Both the position numbers and the translations under genes were made by a program. Positions 5,260-11,115 of a stretch of DNA of 28,358 nucleotides are shown here, one piece after another. The notes under the pieces are model-generated. The model was not told where the DNA came from. It did no database searches and was given only the letters and a program-made list of their open reading frames with translations. How positions within the stretch are numbered: the stretch's first letter is position 1; each line of letters begins with the position of its first letter. The stretch is from a virus: IMG/VR virus record IMGVR_UViG_3300038701_001082, positions 1 through 28,358 of that record, one strand, 5' to 3'.

Positions 5260-5432
5260 CAGCGCCTGCCCGTTTCAAGCAATCGGATATAAAGCGCGCA
5301 GCAGCCGGTGTAGTTGCTGCGGGGCTTTCGATTGCGCGGGTGGAGATAGACTCAAGCGGTAAAATCGTCATTATTCCCGGCAAACCAACCGTAGCGCCAA
5401 GGAATGATAACGAGTGGGAAGACCTCGAATGA
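5256..5432 (+). CDS. 58-aa protein translationally coupled to the integrase
   Basis: A 58-residue protein whose GTG overlaps the previous stop and whose TGA overlaps the integrase ATG. The core reads DIKRAAAGVVAAGLSIARVEID followed by SGKIVIIPGKP. I recognise this as a small protein that very often sits directly upstream of integrases in alphaproteobacterial prophages; its role is not established to my knowledge. A short helix followed by two strands would fit a small DNA-binding fold, so a recombination directionality role is plausible, but this is inference. Confidence 0.72.
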   Translation: MTAPARFKQSDIKRAAAGVVAAGLSIARVEIDSSGKIVIIPGKPTVAPRNDNEWEDLE

Positions 5433-6463
5433 GCAAGACGCTGCCAAAATATGCCAGCGCGTTTGTCGATAATCGCGGCAAGCAGCGCGTGCGACTGCGG
5501 CGGACAGGATGGAAAACGCACTATGTGCAAAGCCCACTTGCAAGCCCTGAATTTACGCAAGAATATCACGATTGGCTTGAGAATGGCCGCGTCGCTGCAG
5601 GGCAGGAAAAGGTTATCCCGCGTAGCTTTGACGATCTGATTGCGCGCTTTTACCAGTCAAACGACTTTGCCGAATTGTCGGAAGTCACCCGCAAAACCTA
5701 CAGGGGCGAACTGGAACGCTTTCGGGCCAAGTATGGGGAGCGCAGCGCAGCAACCATTCAAGCGCGCCACATTGCCAACCTACTTGCACAGATGAGCGAC
5801 ACGCCAAGCGCGGCGAACAACCTGCGCAAACGGCTTGGGCAGTTGTTCAATCTGGCAATCTTTTTGAATTGGCGCGCTGATAATCCTGCCAAATCCGTTC
5901 GGGCACTTAAGACACCGAGCGGCGGCTACAAAACGTGGCAGGAGCCTCAGATTGCCATATACGAGGCCGCGCACCCTATCGGCACCAAGGCCCGCCTTTT
6001 GTTTGACTTGGCGCTCTACACGGCTCAGCGGCGCTCAGACCTAGCAGTCATGGGGCCGCAGCATATCGAAAAGGGGCGCATTCGTGTGCGTCAGATTAAA
6101 ACGTCCAAGACGCTGTTAATCCCGATCCATCCGAATTTGGCCAAAAGCATTGCCGCAACCGAGACGGGACACTTTGCTTTTGTGGCGACCATGCGCGGCA
6201 CGGCATACACCAAGGAAAGCTTGGGCAATTGGTTCGGGGACCAATGCGCGGAATTGGACCTGCATGGATATAGCCTGCATGGATTACGCAAGGCCGCGTC
6301 ACGCCGCATGGCGGAAGTCGGATTGTCCAATCAGCTTATCAAGTCGATCACCGGCCACGTTACGGACTCGGAGGTATCGCGCTACACGCGGGATGCCGAG
6401 CAGCAAGTTATGGCCGATAAGGCAATGGCGCATTTGGCTAGCGCAGGAAAGGCATTTGGCTAG
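5429..6463 (+). CDS. int: Tyrosine-recombinase integrase
   Basis: A 344-residue site-specific recombinase that would insert and excise the phage genome. The N-terminal third holds a basic arm-binding region and a SAM-like core-binding domain (residues about 65-150). The catalytic domain carries TAQRRSDL with the first catalytic Arg near 201, HGLRKAAS with His 284 and Arg 287, TGHVT with His 310, and the nucleophile Tyr 319 in SRYTRDAE. All catalytic residues are present. The chosen ATG overlaps the stop of the upstream 58-aa gene; a GTG five codons earlier is possible. The gene lies far from the repressor, at the end of a run of small early genes. Repeated 10-mers start inside its last codons and continue downstream. 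Confidence 0.95.
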   Translation: MSKTLPKYASAFVDNRGKQRVRLRRTGWKTHYVQSPLASPEFTQEYHDWLENGRVAAGQEKVIPRSFDDLIARFYQSNDFAELSEVTRKTYRGELERFRAKYGERSAATIQARHIANLLAQMSDTPSAANNLRKRLGQLFNLAIFLNWRADNPAKSVRALKTPSGGYKTWQEPQIAIYEAAHPIGTKARLLFDLALYTAQRRSDLAVMGPQHIEKGRIRVRQIKTSKTLLIPIHPNLAKSIAATETGHFAFVATMRGTAYTKESLGNWFGDQCAELDLHGYSLHGLRKAASRRMAEVGLSNQLIKSITGHVTDSEVSRYTRDAEQQVMADKAMAHLASAGKAFG

Positions 6464-6605
6464 CATGAATTTTTACCGAGGTAAAAGCGAAGAAATGGCG
6501 CGCCCTGCAGGGGTGTCAGAACTCTCACAATTCAATGAATTGGTTTGGCTAGCGGGCCTCAAACTGGCCACGCATTTCTGCGCGTCCCGGTTTCTTTTGG
6601 CTAGC
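6433..6605 (+). repeat. Four direct copies of TTTGGCTAGC around the integrase end
   Basis: The exact 10-mer TTTGGCTAGC occurs at 6433-6442, 6455-6464, 6544-6553 and 6596-6605. The first two copies lie in the last codons of the integrase, the second containing its stop. All are in the same orientation, with start-to-start spacings of 22, 89 and 52 bp. I noticed no further copies elsewhere when reading. Placed next to an integrase, they would suit arm-type binding sites of an attachment region. Confidence 0.7.
6471..6542. other. Palindrome-rich intergenic region, candidate attP
   Basis: The 168 bp between the integrase and the next gene holds no gene that I can support. It contains three palindromes: TTTTACC-GA-GGTAAAA (6471-6486), CCCTGCAGGG (6503-6512) and CAATTC-AAT-GAATTG (6528-6542), lying between direct repeats. 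This fits an attachment site or a control region. No tRNA fragment was recognised, so the core and the integration target remain unknown. Confidence 0.4.
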
Positions 6606-6631
6606 GACACCCCGACAACAGGAGATGAATT

Positions 6632-6874
6632 ATGACCACCCCAAGCGAAGTAGAGCGCATTGCCAAGGGGTTGAGTGAGGCGCAGCGGCGATACCTCACC
6701 GCAGAAGCTAAGTGGCGTGAACCCACAGCCTATCACGGCAAGGTTTGGATGACTTTCCCGCGCTTCAATACACATCGCGTATTGCAGGAGAAGGGATTAG
6801 CGGAACGATCAGGACAAATCACACCCCTCGGCCTAGCCGTGAGCCAACATTTGAAGGAGAATGGCGATGGATAA
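6632..6874 (+). CDS. Small winged-helix-like early protein
   Basis: An 80-residue protein: LSEAQRRYLTAEAKW, then a central part with PRFNTHRVLQEKGLAERS, then ITPLGLAVSQHL. The order of a helix, a recognition-type helix, a short turn and a TPLG-V--HL end is what I associate with small winged-helix phage proteins, but the match is loose. AGGAG lies about 9 nt before the ATG. It is the first gene beyond the integrase/repeat region, so it may respond to events there; no promoter is evident. Confidence 0.68.
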   Translation: MTTPSEVERIAKGLSEAQRRYLTAEAKWREPTAYHGKVWMTFPRFNTHRVLQEKGLAERSGQITPLGLAVSQHLKENGDG

Positions 6875-7130
6875 GATTGAGATTATGGCGAAGGCGATGC
6901 GACCTTATGCGCAAACGGAGGGGTCGCTCGAATTTGCGAAGATGGAGGCCCAAGCCGCCCTCAAGGCCCTATCAGACGCGGGTTATGCTGTCGTGCCTAA
7001 AGTGCCGACTGAGGCGATGAAGCGGGCCGGGGCTACATTTTTGGCGGACGGGCGCTGGCAAAAGGAATTGTGCGAAGACGCGGAAAGCATCTACACAGCC
7101 ATGATCGCAGCGGGAGAAGGCAATGAGTGA
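6867..7130 (+). CDS. 87-aa early protein with VVPKVPTEAM motif
   Basis: An 87-residue helical protein. The segment AGYAVVPKVPTEAMKRAG resembles the VVP-EPTEAM element shared by many modular phage early proteins, usually followed by a short region before the end, as here (YTAMIAAGEG). The chosen ATG has AAGGAG 7 nt upstream; another ATG six bases earlier is only 1 nt from that site. It overlaps the preceding gene by 8 nt and the next by 8 nt. Function unknown. Confidence 0.74.
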   Translation: MDKIEIMAKAMRPYAQTEGSLEFAKMEAQAALKALSDAGYAVVPKVPTEAMKRAGATFLADGRWQKELCEDAESIYTAMIAAGEGNE

Positions 7131-7329
7131 GCGCGCTGCAATTGTGGCTTGGCTGCGGGGCGATGCGGAAAAATTTTACTGCGCAAGGATGCCCTTAAAA
7201 GACAGAATTAGAGGCGCGTGGATGCAATTCAAAAAACCAGGCGGGCATCATTGGGCTGCGTTAGACAATGCCGCCGACGCAATCGAGCACGGCGAACACA
7301 TGAAAGGAAGCGATGATGGACCCCGATAA
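7123..7329 (+). CDS. 68-aa early protein
   Basis: A 68-residue protein beginning MSERAAIVAWLRGDAEKF, with a basic middle (KDRIRGAWMQFKKPG) and the end HHWAALDNAADAIEHGEH. It is helical and soluble. It resembles short phage proteins of the type AIVA-LR followed by A-D-AADAIE, which are of unknown function. GGGAGAAGG provides the ribosome site. It overlaps its neighbours on both sides. Confidence 0.68.
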   Translation: MSERAAIVAWLRGDAEKFYCARMPLKDRIRGAWMQFKKPGGHHWAALDNAADAIEHGEHMKGSDDGPR

Positions 7330-7462
7330 AGTAATGATAGCCCACCTCACCCGCCAGCTTGAAATTGCGCGGGAGGCTTTGGAGACTATCGGACAATGCA
7401 ATGCGTCCATGAATGGTCATATCGCACGTTCTGCCCTTGCCCAAATCGACGCAAAAAGCTAA
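7316..7462 (+). CDS. 48-aa helical micro-protein, last gene of the rightward arm
   Basis: A 48-residue protein beginning MDPDKVMIAHLTRQLEIAREALETIG and ending ARSALAQIDAKS, probably two helices. Such short proteins (a helix containing REALE, then a second helix with ALAQI) are common in phage early regions. Of two adjacent ATG codons, the second has better spacing (7 nt) from AAGGAAG. It overlaps the previous gene by 14 nt. About 40 nt later the terminator closes the operon. Confidence 0.62.
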   Translation: MDPDKVMIAHLTRQLEIAREALETIGQCNASMNGHIARSALAQIDAKS

Positions 7463-7502
7463 ACCATCCAAGCCCACGGGAATTGAACGGCTTGTAGGCA
7501 CG

Positions 7503-7530
7503 GGGCCAGTCTTTCGGGGCTGGCCCTTTT
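7503..7530 (+). terminator. Intrinsic terminator of the rightward early operon
   Basis: GGGCCAG (7503-7509) pairs with CTGGCCC (7520-7526) around a 10-nt loop and is followed at once by TTTT. The stem is seven pairs, six of them G-C. Read on the other strand the hairpin is followed by CGTG, not a T-run, so it should act only on rightward transcription. It sits where the rightward early and leftward late operons converge. Confidence 0.82.
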
Positions 7531-7820
7531 CATTCAGGTATCCGCAGCGCGCCGTAGTAATTGCGGCAAGCAACGCTATCCTGACACAGAAAGTTAAGCC
7601 GGGTTGCCGCGTCATTCATAAAGTCGCGCCGCCCCACAATTTTTCGCTCCACCTCGTCAAGCCGATAATCCTGCTTGCGGTTTTCGCTTTCAATCTCGGC
7701 AATGCGAACGTCAACGTCTTGCGGCAAGACCCCGATAACAAACACGGTCACAGACAGCAGTAGCGATGAGGTCGCCACAATCGTCTCCCATTTAATCTTG
7801 GGGCCGCTTACATCTGTCAT
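7530..7820 (-). CDS. Membrane-anchored coiled-coil protein, last gene of the late operon
   Basis: A 96-residue protein with one membrane segment near residues 14-33 (VATSSLLLSVTVFVIGVL), then an acidic/basic coiled-coil stretch (IAEIESENRKQDYRLDEVERKI) and a C-terminal region with two cysteines that could form a disulphide (CQDSVAC). The single anchor plus coiled coil resembles inner-membrane lysis accessory proteins. A better i-spanin candidate exists upstream, so its role is open. The start overlaps the previous stop (ATGA). Confidence 0.7.
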   Translation of the reverse strand: MTDVSGPKIKWETIVATSSLLLSVTVFVIGVLPQDVDVRIAEIESENRKQDYRLDEVERKIVGRRDFMNDAATRLNFLCQDSVACRNYYGALRIPE

Positions 7821-8326
7821 GCCAAGCCGCCATGAGACGCTTTCGCAGACTTTCGAGGGCTAAGCAGGCCCATACGGCGACCAATATTTCCACAAGACCA
7901 ACTCGCTAATACTAGCAAATTGAAGCAAGCCATTAGGAAAACGGCCATCCAGTTCACTAAGTCAGTATGCGCGTTGAACCCTTGCGTGATGTGCAAAACG
8001 CCACAAACCGCACTGGCCAACAATCCGCCCATACAAGAACCACAAAGAACCGCGCTCCACTTGCTTGCTGGCCTAACCGTGACAACCCAAGCAACAATGA
8101 AAAGGCTGATGCAGTAGAGCGCCCAAGGTTGCCCTACCGCATCAACGGGACGGATGAATGCGAACCAAAACTGCAAGAAGCCCGTATGAACCGCAACTGC
8201 ACTTGCGGCTTTGAGCAACTCGGGTTCGTCTATAATCACCCGCTTAAGGTCGATGCTCCCCGCAATCGCAAGGAAAGCAACAATCCCCGCGCACCAAAGG
8301 TAAACGGTGTGCATCTGGGCAAGCAT
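7817..8326 (-). CDS. Multi-pass membrane protein
   Basis: A 169-residue integral membrane protein with about four hydrophobic segments: near residues 8-25, a Phe/Trp-rich one near 47-60, near 67-85, and two closely spaced ones near 92-112 and 122-145. The C-terminus is basic (RRMGLLSPRKSAK), as expected for a cytoplasmic tail. I chose the ATG in a TAATG overlap with the upstream 50-aa gene; a longer frame would run through that gene. No family is recognised. Its place at the end of the lysis block suggests a lysis or envelope role. Confidence 0.7.
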   Translation of the reverse strand: MLAQMHTVYLWCAGIVAFLAIAGSIDLKRVIIDEPELLKAASAVAVHTGFLQFWFAFIRPVDAVGQPWALYCISLFIVAWVVTVRPASKWSAVLCGSCMGGLLASAVCGVLHITQGFNAHTDLVNWMAVFLMACFNLLVLASWSCGNIGRRMGLLSPRKSAKASHGGLA

Positions 8327-8478
8327 TACTTCTTGCCCGCTTGCTTCAAAAGACGCTGAATGCGCTTGGAAGCCCACTCAATTTCATCTGCCAACTGGTC
8401 AATTTCGATCATTGGCGATGATGAAAACTTGCACTGCGAAAGGCGCGAGCTTGATGAAGGTGGTGGTCCTGAACCCAT
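8326..8478 (-). CDS. 50-aa small protein, Ser-rich start and helical end
   Basis: A short frame between the lipoprotein gene and the membrane protein. GGAG lies 8 nt before the ATG, and the stop shares TAATG with the next gene. The 50 residues open MGSGPPPSSSSRLSQ and end in an amphipathic helix (DQLADEIEWASKRIQRLLKQ) with a lysine tail. A second ATG at residue 23 could give a helix-only product. No family is recognised. The strong ribosome site and exact coupling are the evidence that it is real. Confidence 0.55.
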   Translation of the reverse strand: MGSGPPPSSSSRLSQCKFSSSPMIEIDQLADEIEWASKRIQRLLKQAGKK

Positions 8479-8483
8479 TAGAA

Positions 8484-8792
8484 TTACTCCTGTTCTTGGT
8501 AATAATCAGATACACGGCCAAGTTGGTTGGCGCAATCAAACCATGCGCCGCGCAATTCCACAATGTATCGGGCAATTTGAGCGTCCCGAGCGTCCGTTTC
8601 GGGCTTTGAGTAAACAAGTGCGCCGTTGCTTGCCTGAATGGCTTCCAGCGCGCTTATATCGGGCGCTGTGGGCATTTCTTGGCAGGTCAGATACTCTTGC
8701 GGCGGTGGTGGTGTGCCAACTTCGATGACTTCACCTGTGCAGGCTGTGAGGGCGGCAAATGATGCCACCCCCACGATTGCAAGGCGGGTCAC
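8484..8792 (-). CDS. Small lipoprotein, candidate outer-membrane spanin (Rz1-like)
   Basis: A 102-residue protein with a signal peptide and a lipobox LTAC at residues 15-18, so the mature protein would be a lipoprotein with Cys 18 acylated. A proline run (TPPPPQ) and a P-rich LTCQEMPTAPD follow, as in many o-spanins, then a helical tail. With the membrane-anchored coiled-coil protein two genes upstream it would form a two-component spanin that joins inner and outer membranes at the last lysis step. The two genes are separated by the gp49-like gene, which is less common than a nested arrangement. The lipoprotein call is firm; the spanin role is inferred. Confidence 0.7.
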   Translation of the reverse strand: MTRLAIVGVASFAALTACTGEVIEVGTPPPPQEYLTCQEMPTAPDISALEAIQASNGALVYSKPETDARDAQIARYIVELRGAWFDCANQLGRVSDYYQEQE

Positions 8793-9091
8793 GAGGCCAG
8801 CCTTTCGCGAAGGAGGTATCCCTCAAGGCCCCAAATCTTATTGCGTGCATTTTCTCGTGCGATTTTGCGGCCAATGGCTTGATCGAAGTTTTCAGGCGAT
8901 GCAGCCGCGCTTTCGCCCGTTACGATGTAGCCATTGCGTAAAGTCAGAGCGCATACAGTTAGTGTTGTTCCTGTGAACACATGATATTGCTCTGAGACAA
9001 TAACTGCGTCGATCATTTCAGGATTCAAGCGCGGAGCGTTTAAGCCCTTGTCTTGAATTTCTTTTTCAATCTGCTGTTCAGTCTGGTTCAT
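8789..9091 (-). CDS. N4 gp49 / Sf6 gp66 family protein
   Basis: A 100-residue protein matching the widespread phage family named after N4 gp49 and Sf6 gp66. Its hallmarks are all present: an N-terminal EQQIEKEIQDKGL helix, an APR-NPEMIDA-I segment, TVCALTLRNGYIVTGES, then ASPENFD and ENARNKIWGLEGYLLRERL. The function is not established; it is often found near lysis or structural genes. The start is the ATG with AAAGG 7 nt upstream; a TTG one codon earlier is less likely. The stop overlaps the ATG of the lipoprotein gene. Confidence 0.92.
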   Translation of the reverse strand: MNQTEQQIEKEIQDKGLNAPRLNPEMIDAVIVSEQYHVFTGTTLTVCALTLRNGYIVTGESAAASPENFDQAIGRKIARENARNKIWGLEGYLLRERLAS

Positions 9092-9152
9092 CAATCTACC
9101 TTTCTATCATGCCCCAATTGCGCGGTGCTTCGCCTTTGGCATTTGCCAAAAC

Positions 9153-9491
9153 TCAAAATATCGTGTCCAACGCATTCGCACCCGAAGTCTCAGCTTCTTC
9201 GATTGCATCGTTCAACACCTCTTGTTGTGTCTCAAATTCTTGCGCGCGTTCATCCGCCTTGGCATCGGCCTGCTTTTCAGCGTCCCGCGCCTTTTCCTTC
9301 GCTTCCGCAGCCTTTGCGCGTAAGTCGCTCAGAACCGCCTCACGGCCCGCGTCATAGCCCCTGCCATGCTGCACACAGCCGTTGACGGGAATTGCCGCCA
9401 CAAGCGCGCTGATAACCCACACCTGCCACGGGATAGCCTTAAGCGCGCCGATAGCGTTGCCAGCCCACCGGATTAGGAAAGCTTCAATCAT
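9153..9491 (-). CDS. Candidate inner-membrane spanin (Rz-like)
   Basis: A 112-residue protein with an N-terminal membrane anchor (residues 22-40, VWVISALVAAIPVNG) followed by a long Ala/Glu/Lys coiled coil (about 48-102, with AKAAEAKEKARDAEKQ). One anchor plus a periplasmic coiled coil is the i-spanin layout, and it lies just downstream of the endolysin and holin candidate. The chosen ATG overlaps the stop of a 22-aa micro-gene and has AAAGGGG upstream; the frame also opens 43 codons earlier, but that part only antisenses no gene and reads through the micro-gene and holin end. Confidence 0.76.
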   Translation of the reverse strand: MIEAFLIRWAGNAIGALKAIPWQVWVISALVAAIPVNGCVQHGRGYDAGREAVLSDLRAKAAEAKEKARDAEKQADAKADERAQEFETQQEVLNDAIEEAETSGANALDTIF

Positions 9492-9556
9492 CGAAAAGCC
9501 CCTTTCAAAATGTCTCTGAGAATTGCCAGGACGACGCGGGGATGCAGGCCGTGCAT
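9488..9556 (-). CDS. 22-aa micro-gene between holin candidate and i-spanin
   Basis: The only gap in the central lysis block contains a 22-codon frame joined at both ends by coupling: its ATG shares TAATG with the holin candidate's stop, and its TGA shares ATGA with the spanin start. The peptide starts MHGLHPRVVLAILRD and ends KGAFR, an amphipathic, net-positive helix. It could act on the membrane, or be a coupling leader that carries ribosomes to the spanin gene. No family is recognised; the double coupling is the evidence. Confidence 0.42.
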   Translation of the reverse strand: MHGLHPRVVLAILRDILKGAFR

Positions 9557-9768
9557 TATTCGTCGCCTTGGCGAAGCTTTTCCCACCCTCGAAGGCCATA
9601 AACAGCCGCAACAAAGGCAAGCAAAACGCCGCGCACCGCGCTATCCATGGGAAAGCCGAACCAATCGCAAAAGAACACCCACGCTGTGCCGGGGATGCAC
9701 ACCCACCTCAAAAGCGGACGAGGCAGGCTTTCGTAAAGCTGCCAGACTTTGGATAGGTCGAACGTCAC
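9556..9768 (-). CDS. Small membrane protein, candidate holin
   Basis: A 70-residue protein with two hydrophobic segments (about 20-38, rich in Trp/Phe, and 43-58, GVLLAFVAAVYG), an acidic start and a charged C-terminal tail (RGWEKLRQGDE). Size, two segments and position directly after the endolysin fit a class II holin, which would form the hole that releases or triggers the lysin. Other small membrane proteins in this block (10541-10813, 10798-11115) are alternatives. Its ATG overlaps the endolysin stop. Confidence 0.6.
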   Translation of the reverse strand: MTFDLSKVWQLYESLPRPLLRWVCIPGTAWVFFCDWFGFPMDSAVRGVLLAFVAAVYGLRGWEKLRQGDE

Positions 9769-10544
9769 GCCAACCGCTCCCGCCGCAGCAATTCCGCGAC
9801 CAGCTTGTTGAACTTGCGCCGCCTGTCAGCCAGCCCAATAAGCCCGCCGTTGATGCGCCGCGTCTCGTCCTCGATGCCGGGACTATCCGCAAGGCGGTTA
9901 ATGCCGTTGCGCGTCCAGAACCACGCCGCCGCTGCAACGCTGCCATCGATGCTGTTTTCGATGTAGGATGCCGCTTGCTCGGCGGTCTTGCCGATGGTCT
10001 TGCCGAACTCTGCGTGATTGGCGCGGCCCGTCAACTGGATTGCGCCATTGCCACGAAAGCGCCAGCCATCGCCGCTTTGCGGTGTGCCGTTGCCCATCCG
10101 GTTCGCGTAAACCTCATTGGCAATCGCCACGGGCTTGCGGTGGAGTGCCCGCGCTTTAGCCCGTCCCGCCGCACCGGAAAAGCGCGAAGGCCACACTTGG
10201 CGCAGTCGCTTGGCGCTGTAATTCATATTCTCGCGCCCGCCGACCTTAAACCCGCCTTCGTGGGCAAGCGTGGTGATGAACGCGGCAATGCGGCGGATGG
10301 TGATTATGCCGTGTTCGCGGCACGCCCGCTTGATCGGCTCCACCCAAGACTGCGTGGCATTGGGCGACACAAGCTTGAGCAAGCTTAGGTCAATCGCGCT
10401 AATCGGAAAGCCGTCCGGTGCGACAAATTCGGAGGCAGCGGGCACTTCACCGAACTGCACGCCCTTTATCATGTCGCGCTCGTATTGCGTCTCGACCTCG
10501 CGGCGCAGCTTGAACGCCTTTTGCAGGATGGTTTTGAGTGTCAT
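9765..10544 (-). CDS. Endolysin, glycoside hydrolase family 19
   Basis: A 259-residue muralytic enzyme. Residues from about 60 to the end match GH19 (chitinase/lysozyme-like): AAFITTLAHEGGF with the likely catalytic Glu 96, NMNYSAKRLRQVWPSRF, YANRMGNG, and GWRFRGNGAIQLTGRANH. It would cut the glycan chains of peptidoglycan. About 55 residues before the catalytic part are unusual: helical and charged (LRREVETQYERDM), without a signal peptide, so export would depend on the holin. The extension is not a cell-wall domain that I recognise. The ATG overlaps the preceding stop. Confidence 0.92.
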   Translation of the reverse strand: MTLKTILQKAFKLRREVETQYERDMIKGVQFGEVPAASEFVAPDGFPISAIDLSLLKLVSPNATQSWVEPIKRACREHGIITIRRIAAFITTLAHEGGFKVGGRENMNYSAKRLRQVWPSRFSGAAGRAKARALHRKPVAIANEVYANRMGNGTPQSGDGWRFRGNGAIQLTGRANHAEFGKTIGKTAEQAASYIENSIDGSVAAAAWFWTRNGINRLADSPGIEDETRRINGGLIGLADRRRKFNKLVAELLRRERLA

Positions 10545-10813
10545 TTTTGCTTATCCTGTCTTTCGCGCAAAACCGCTACTTCACGTTCAAGTTCTGCGAC
10601 CTTCAACTGCAAGGTAAGGCAACGGGCGCGCTCTGCACTCAGCTCGTTTTCCAAATGGACGAGGCGCGCTGCTAGTTTATCGTGCATATCTGAATACGCA
10701 TCGAGGCTATCCTTTCGCCTGTTGCGAACGTAACCCAAGACAGCGGCCCCCAAACCGCCGCCAAGAATTAGCGTTGCAATCTGCAAAACCAGATCAATTA
10801 CTTTGATTTCCAT
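10541..10813 (-). CDS. Membrane-anchored coiled-coil protein next to the endolysin
   Basis: A 90-residue protein: an N-terminal membrane segment (about 7-29, with a GGGLGAAVLG motif), a basic patch (RNRRK), then a coiled coil (about 40-88, HLENELSAERARCLTLQ and ELEREVAVLRER). It lies just upstream of the endolysin and overlaps it by 4 nt. The topology suits a holin partner, antiholin or second spanin-like protein. The exact role cannot be told from sequence. Confidence 0.7.
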   Translation of the reverse strand: MEIKVIDLVLQIATLILGGGLGAAVLGYVRNRRKDSLDAYSDMHDKLAARLVHLENELSAERARCLTLQLKVAELEREVAVLRERQDKQK

Positions 10814-11115
10814 TGAACAGCGGCTTTCCCGACTAAAAAGAAGGCTGTCCCTGCACTGACAATAGCCTCTGCAATTGCGGTGATTTGAAGCATAATGATG
10901 CTTGCCCCCAACGCATCAGCGGCGTGATCCATGAAGCACGCAAAAACGAAAACCGCGACAAGCTTAAACGCGGTTGCCCGGTCGTTTTTATTGCGCAAAA
11001 GCGTAAAACGGAACTTGGGAGATACACCGCACCAATAAAGCACGAAGCCGACCACGAAATAGGCCCCGCTGGTGATAAGGTGCATCAAGTCGATGAATGG
11101 GTCGCCGTGGTTCAT
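10798..11115 (-). CDS. Three-segment membrane protein, alternative holin candidate
   Basis: A 105-residue protein with membrane segments near 10-30, 48-65 and 70-98, a basic loop between the first two (RFTLLRNKNDRATAFK) and a short basic tail (QWKSK). Three segments in about 100 residues fit a class I holin. It shares TGATG with the stop of the preceding structural gene and overlaps the following gene by 16 nt. Holin, antiholin or general phage membrane protein are all possible. Confidence 0.68.
   Translation of the reverse strand: MNHGDPFIDLMHLITSGAYFVVGFVLYWCGVSPKFRFTLLRNKNDRATAFKLVAVFVFACFMDHAADALGASIIMLQITAIAEAIVSAGTAFFLVGKAAVQWKSK

Noticed and set aside
6464-6631. A tRNA gene fragment as attachment core
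   Set aside because: Both strands were read for a T-arm or acceptor stem and none was convincing, so no tRNA target is claimed.
9092-9152. A possible 11-codon frame between the spanin and the gp49-family gene
   Set aside because: Too short and without coupling to its neighbours; only a small inverted repeat (TTGGCA-AA-TGCCAA) is present there.
9492-9620. N-terminal extension of the i-spanin by 43 residues
   Set aside because: The extension would overlap the holin candidate and the coupled micro-gene, and lacks a ribosome site; the internal ATG is preceded by AAAGGGG.
9510-10388. A 292-codon plus-strand frame opposite the endolysin
   Set aside because: It reads as Arg/Ala/Pro-rich antisense sequence, and the minus strand carries clear GH19 motifs.
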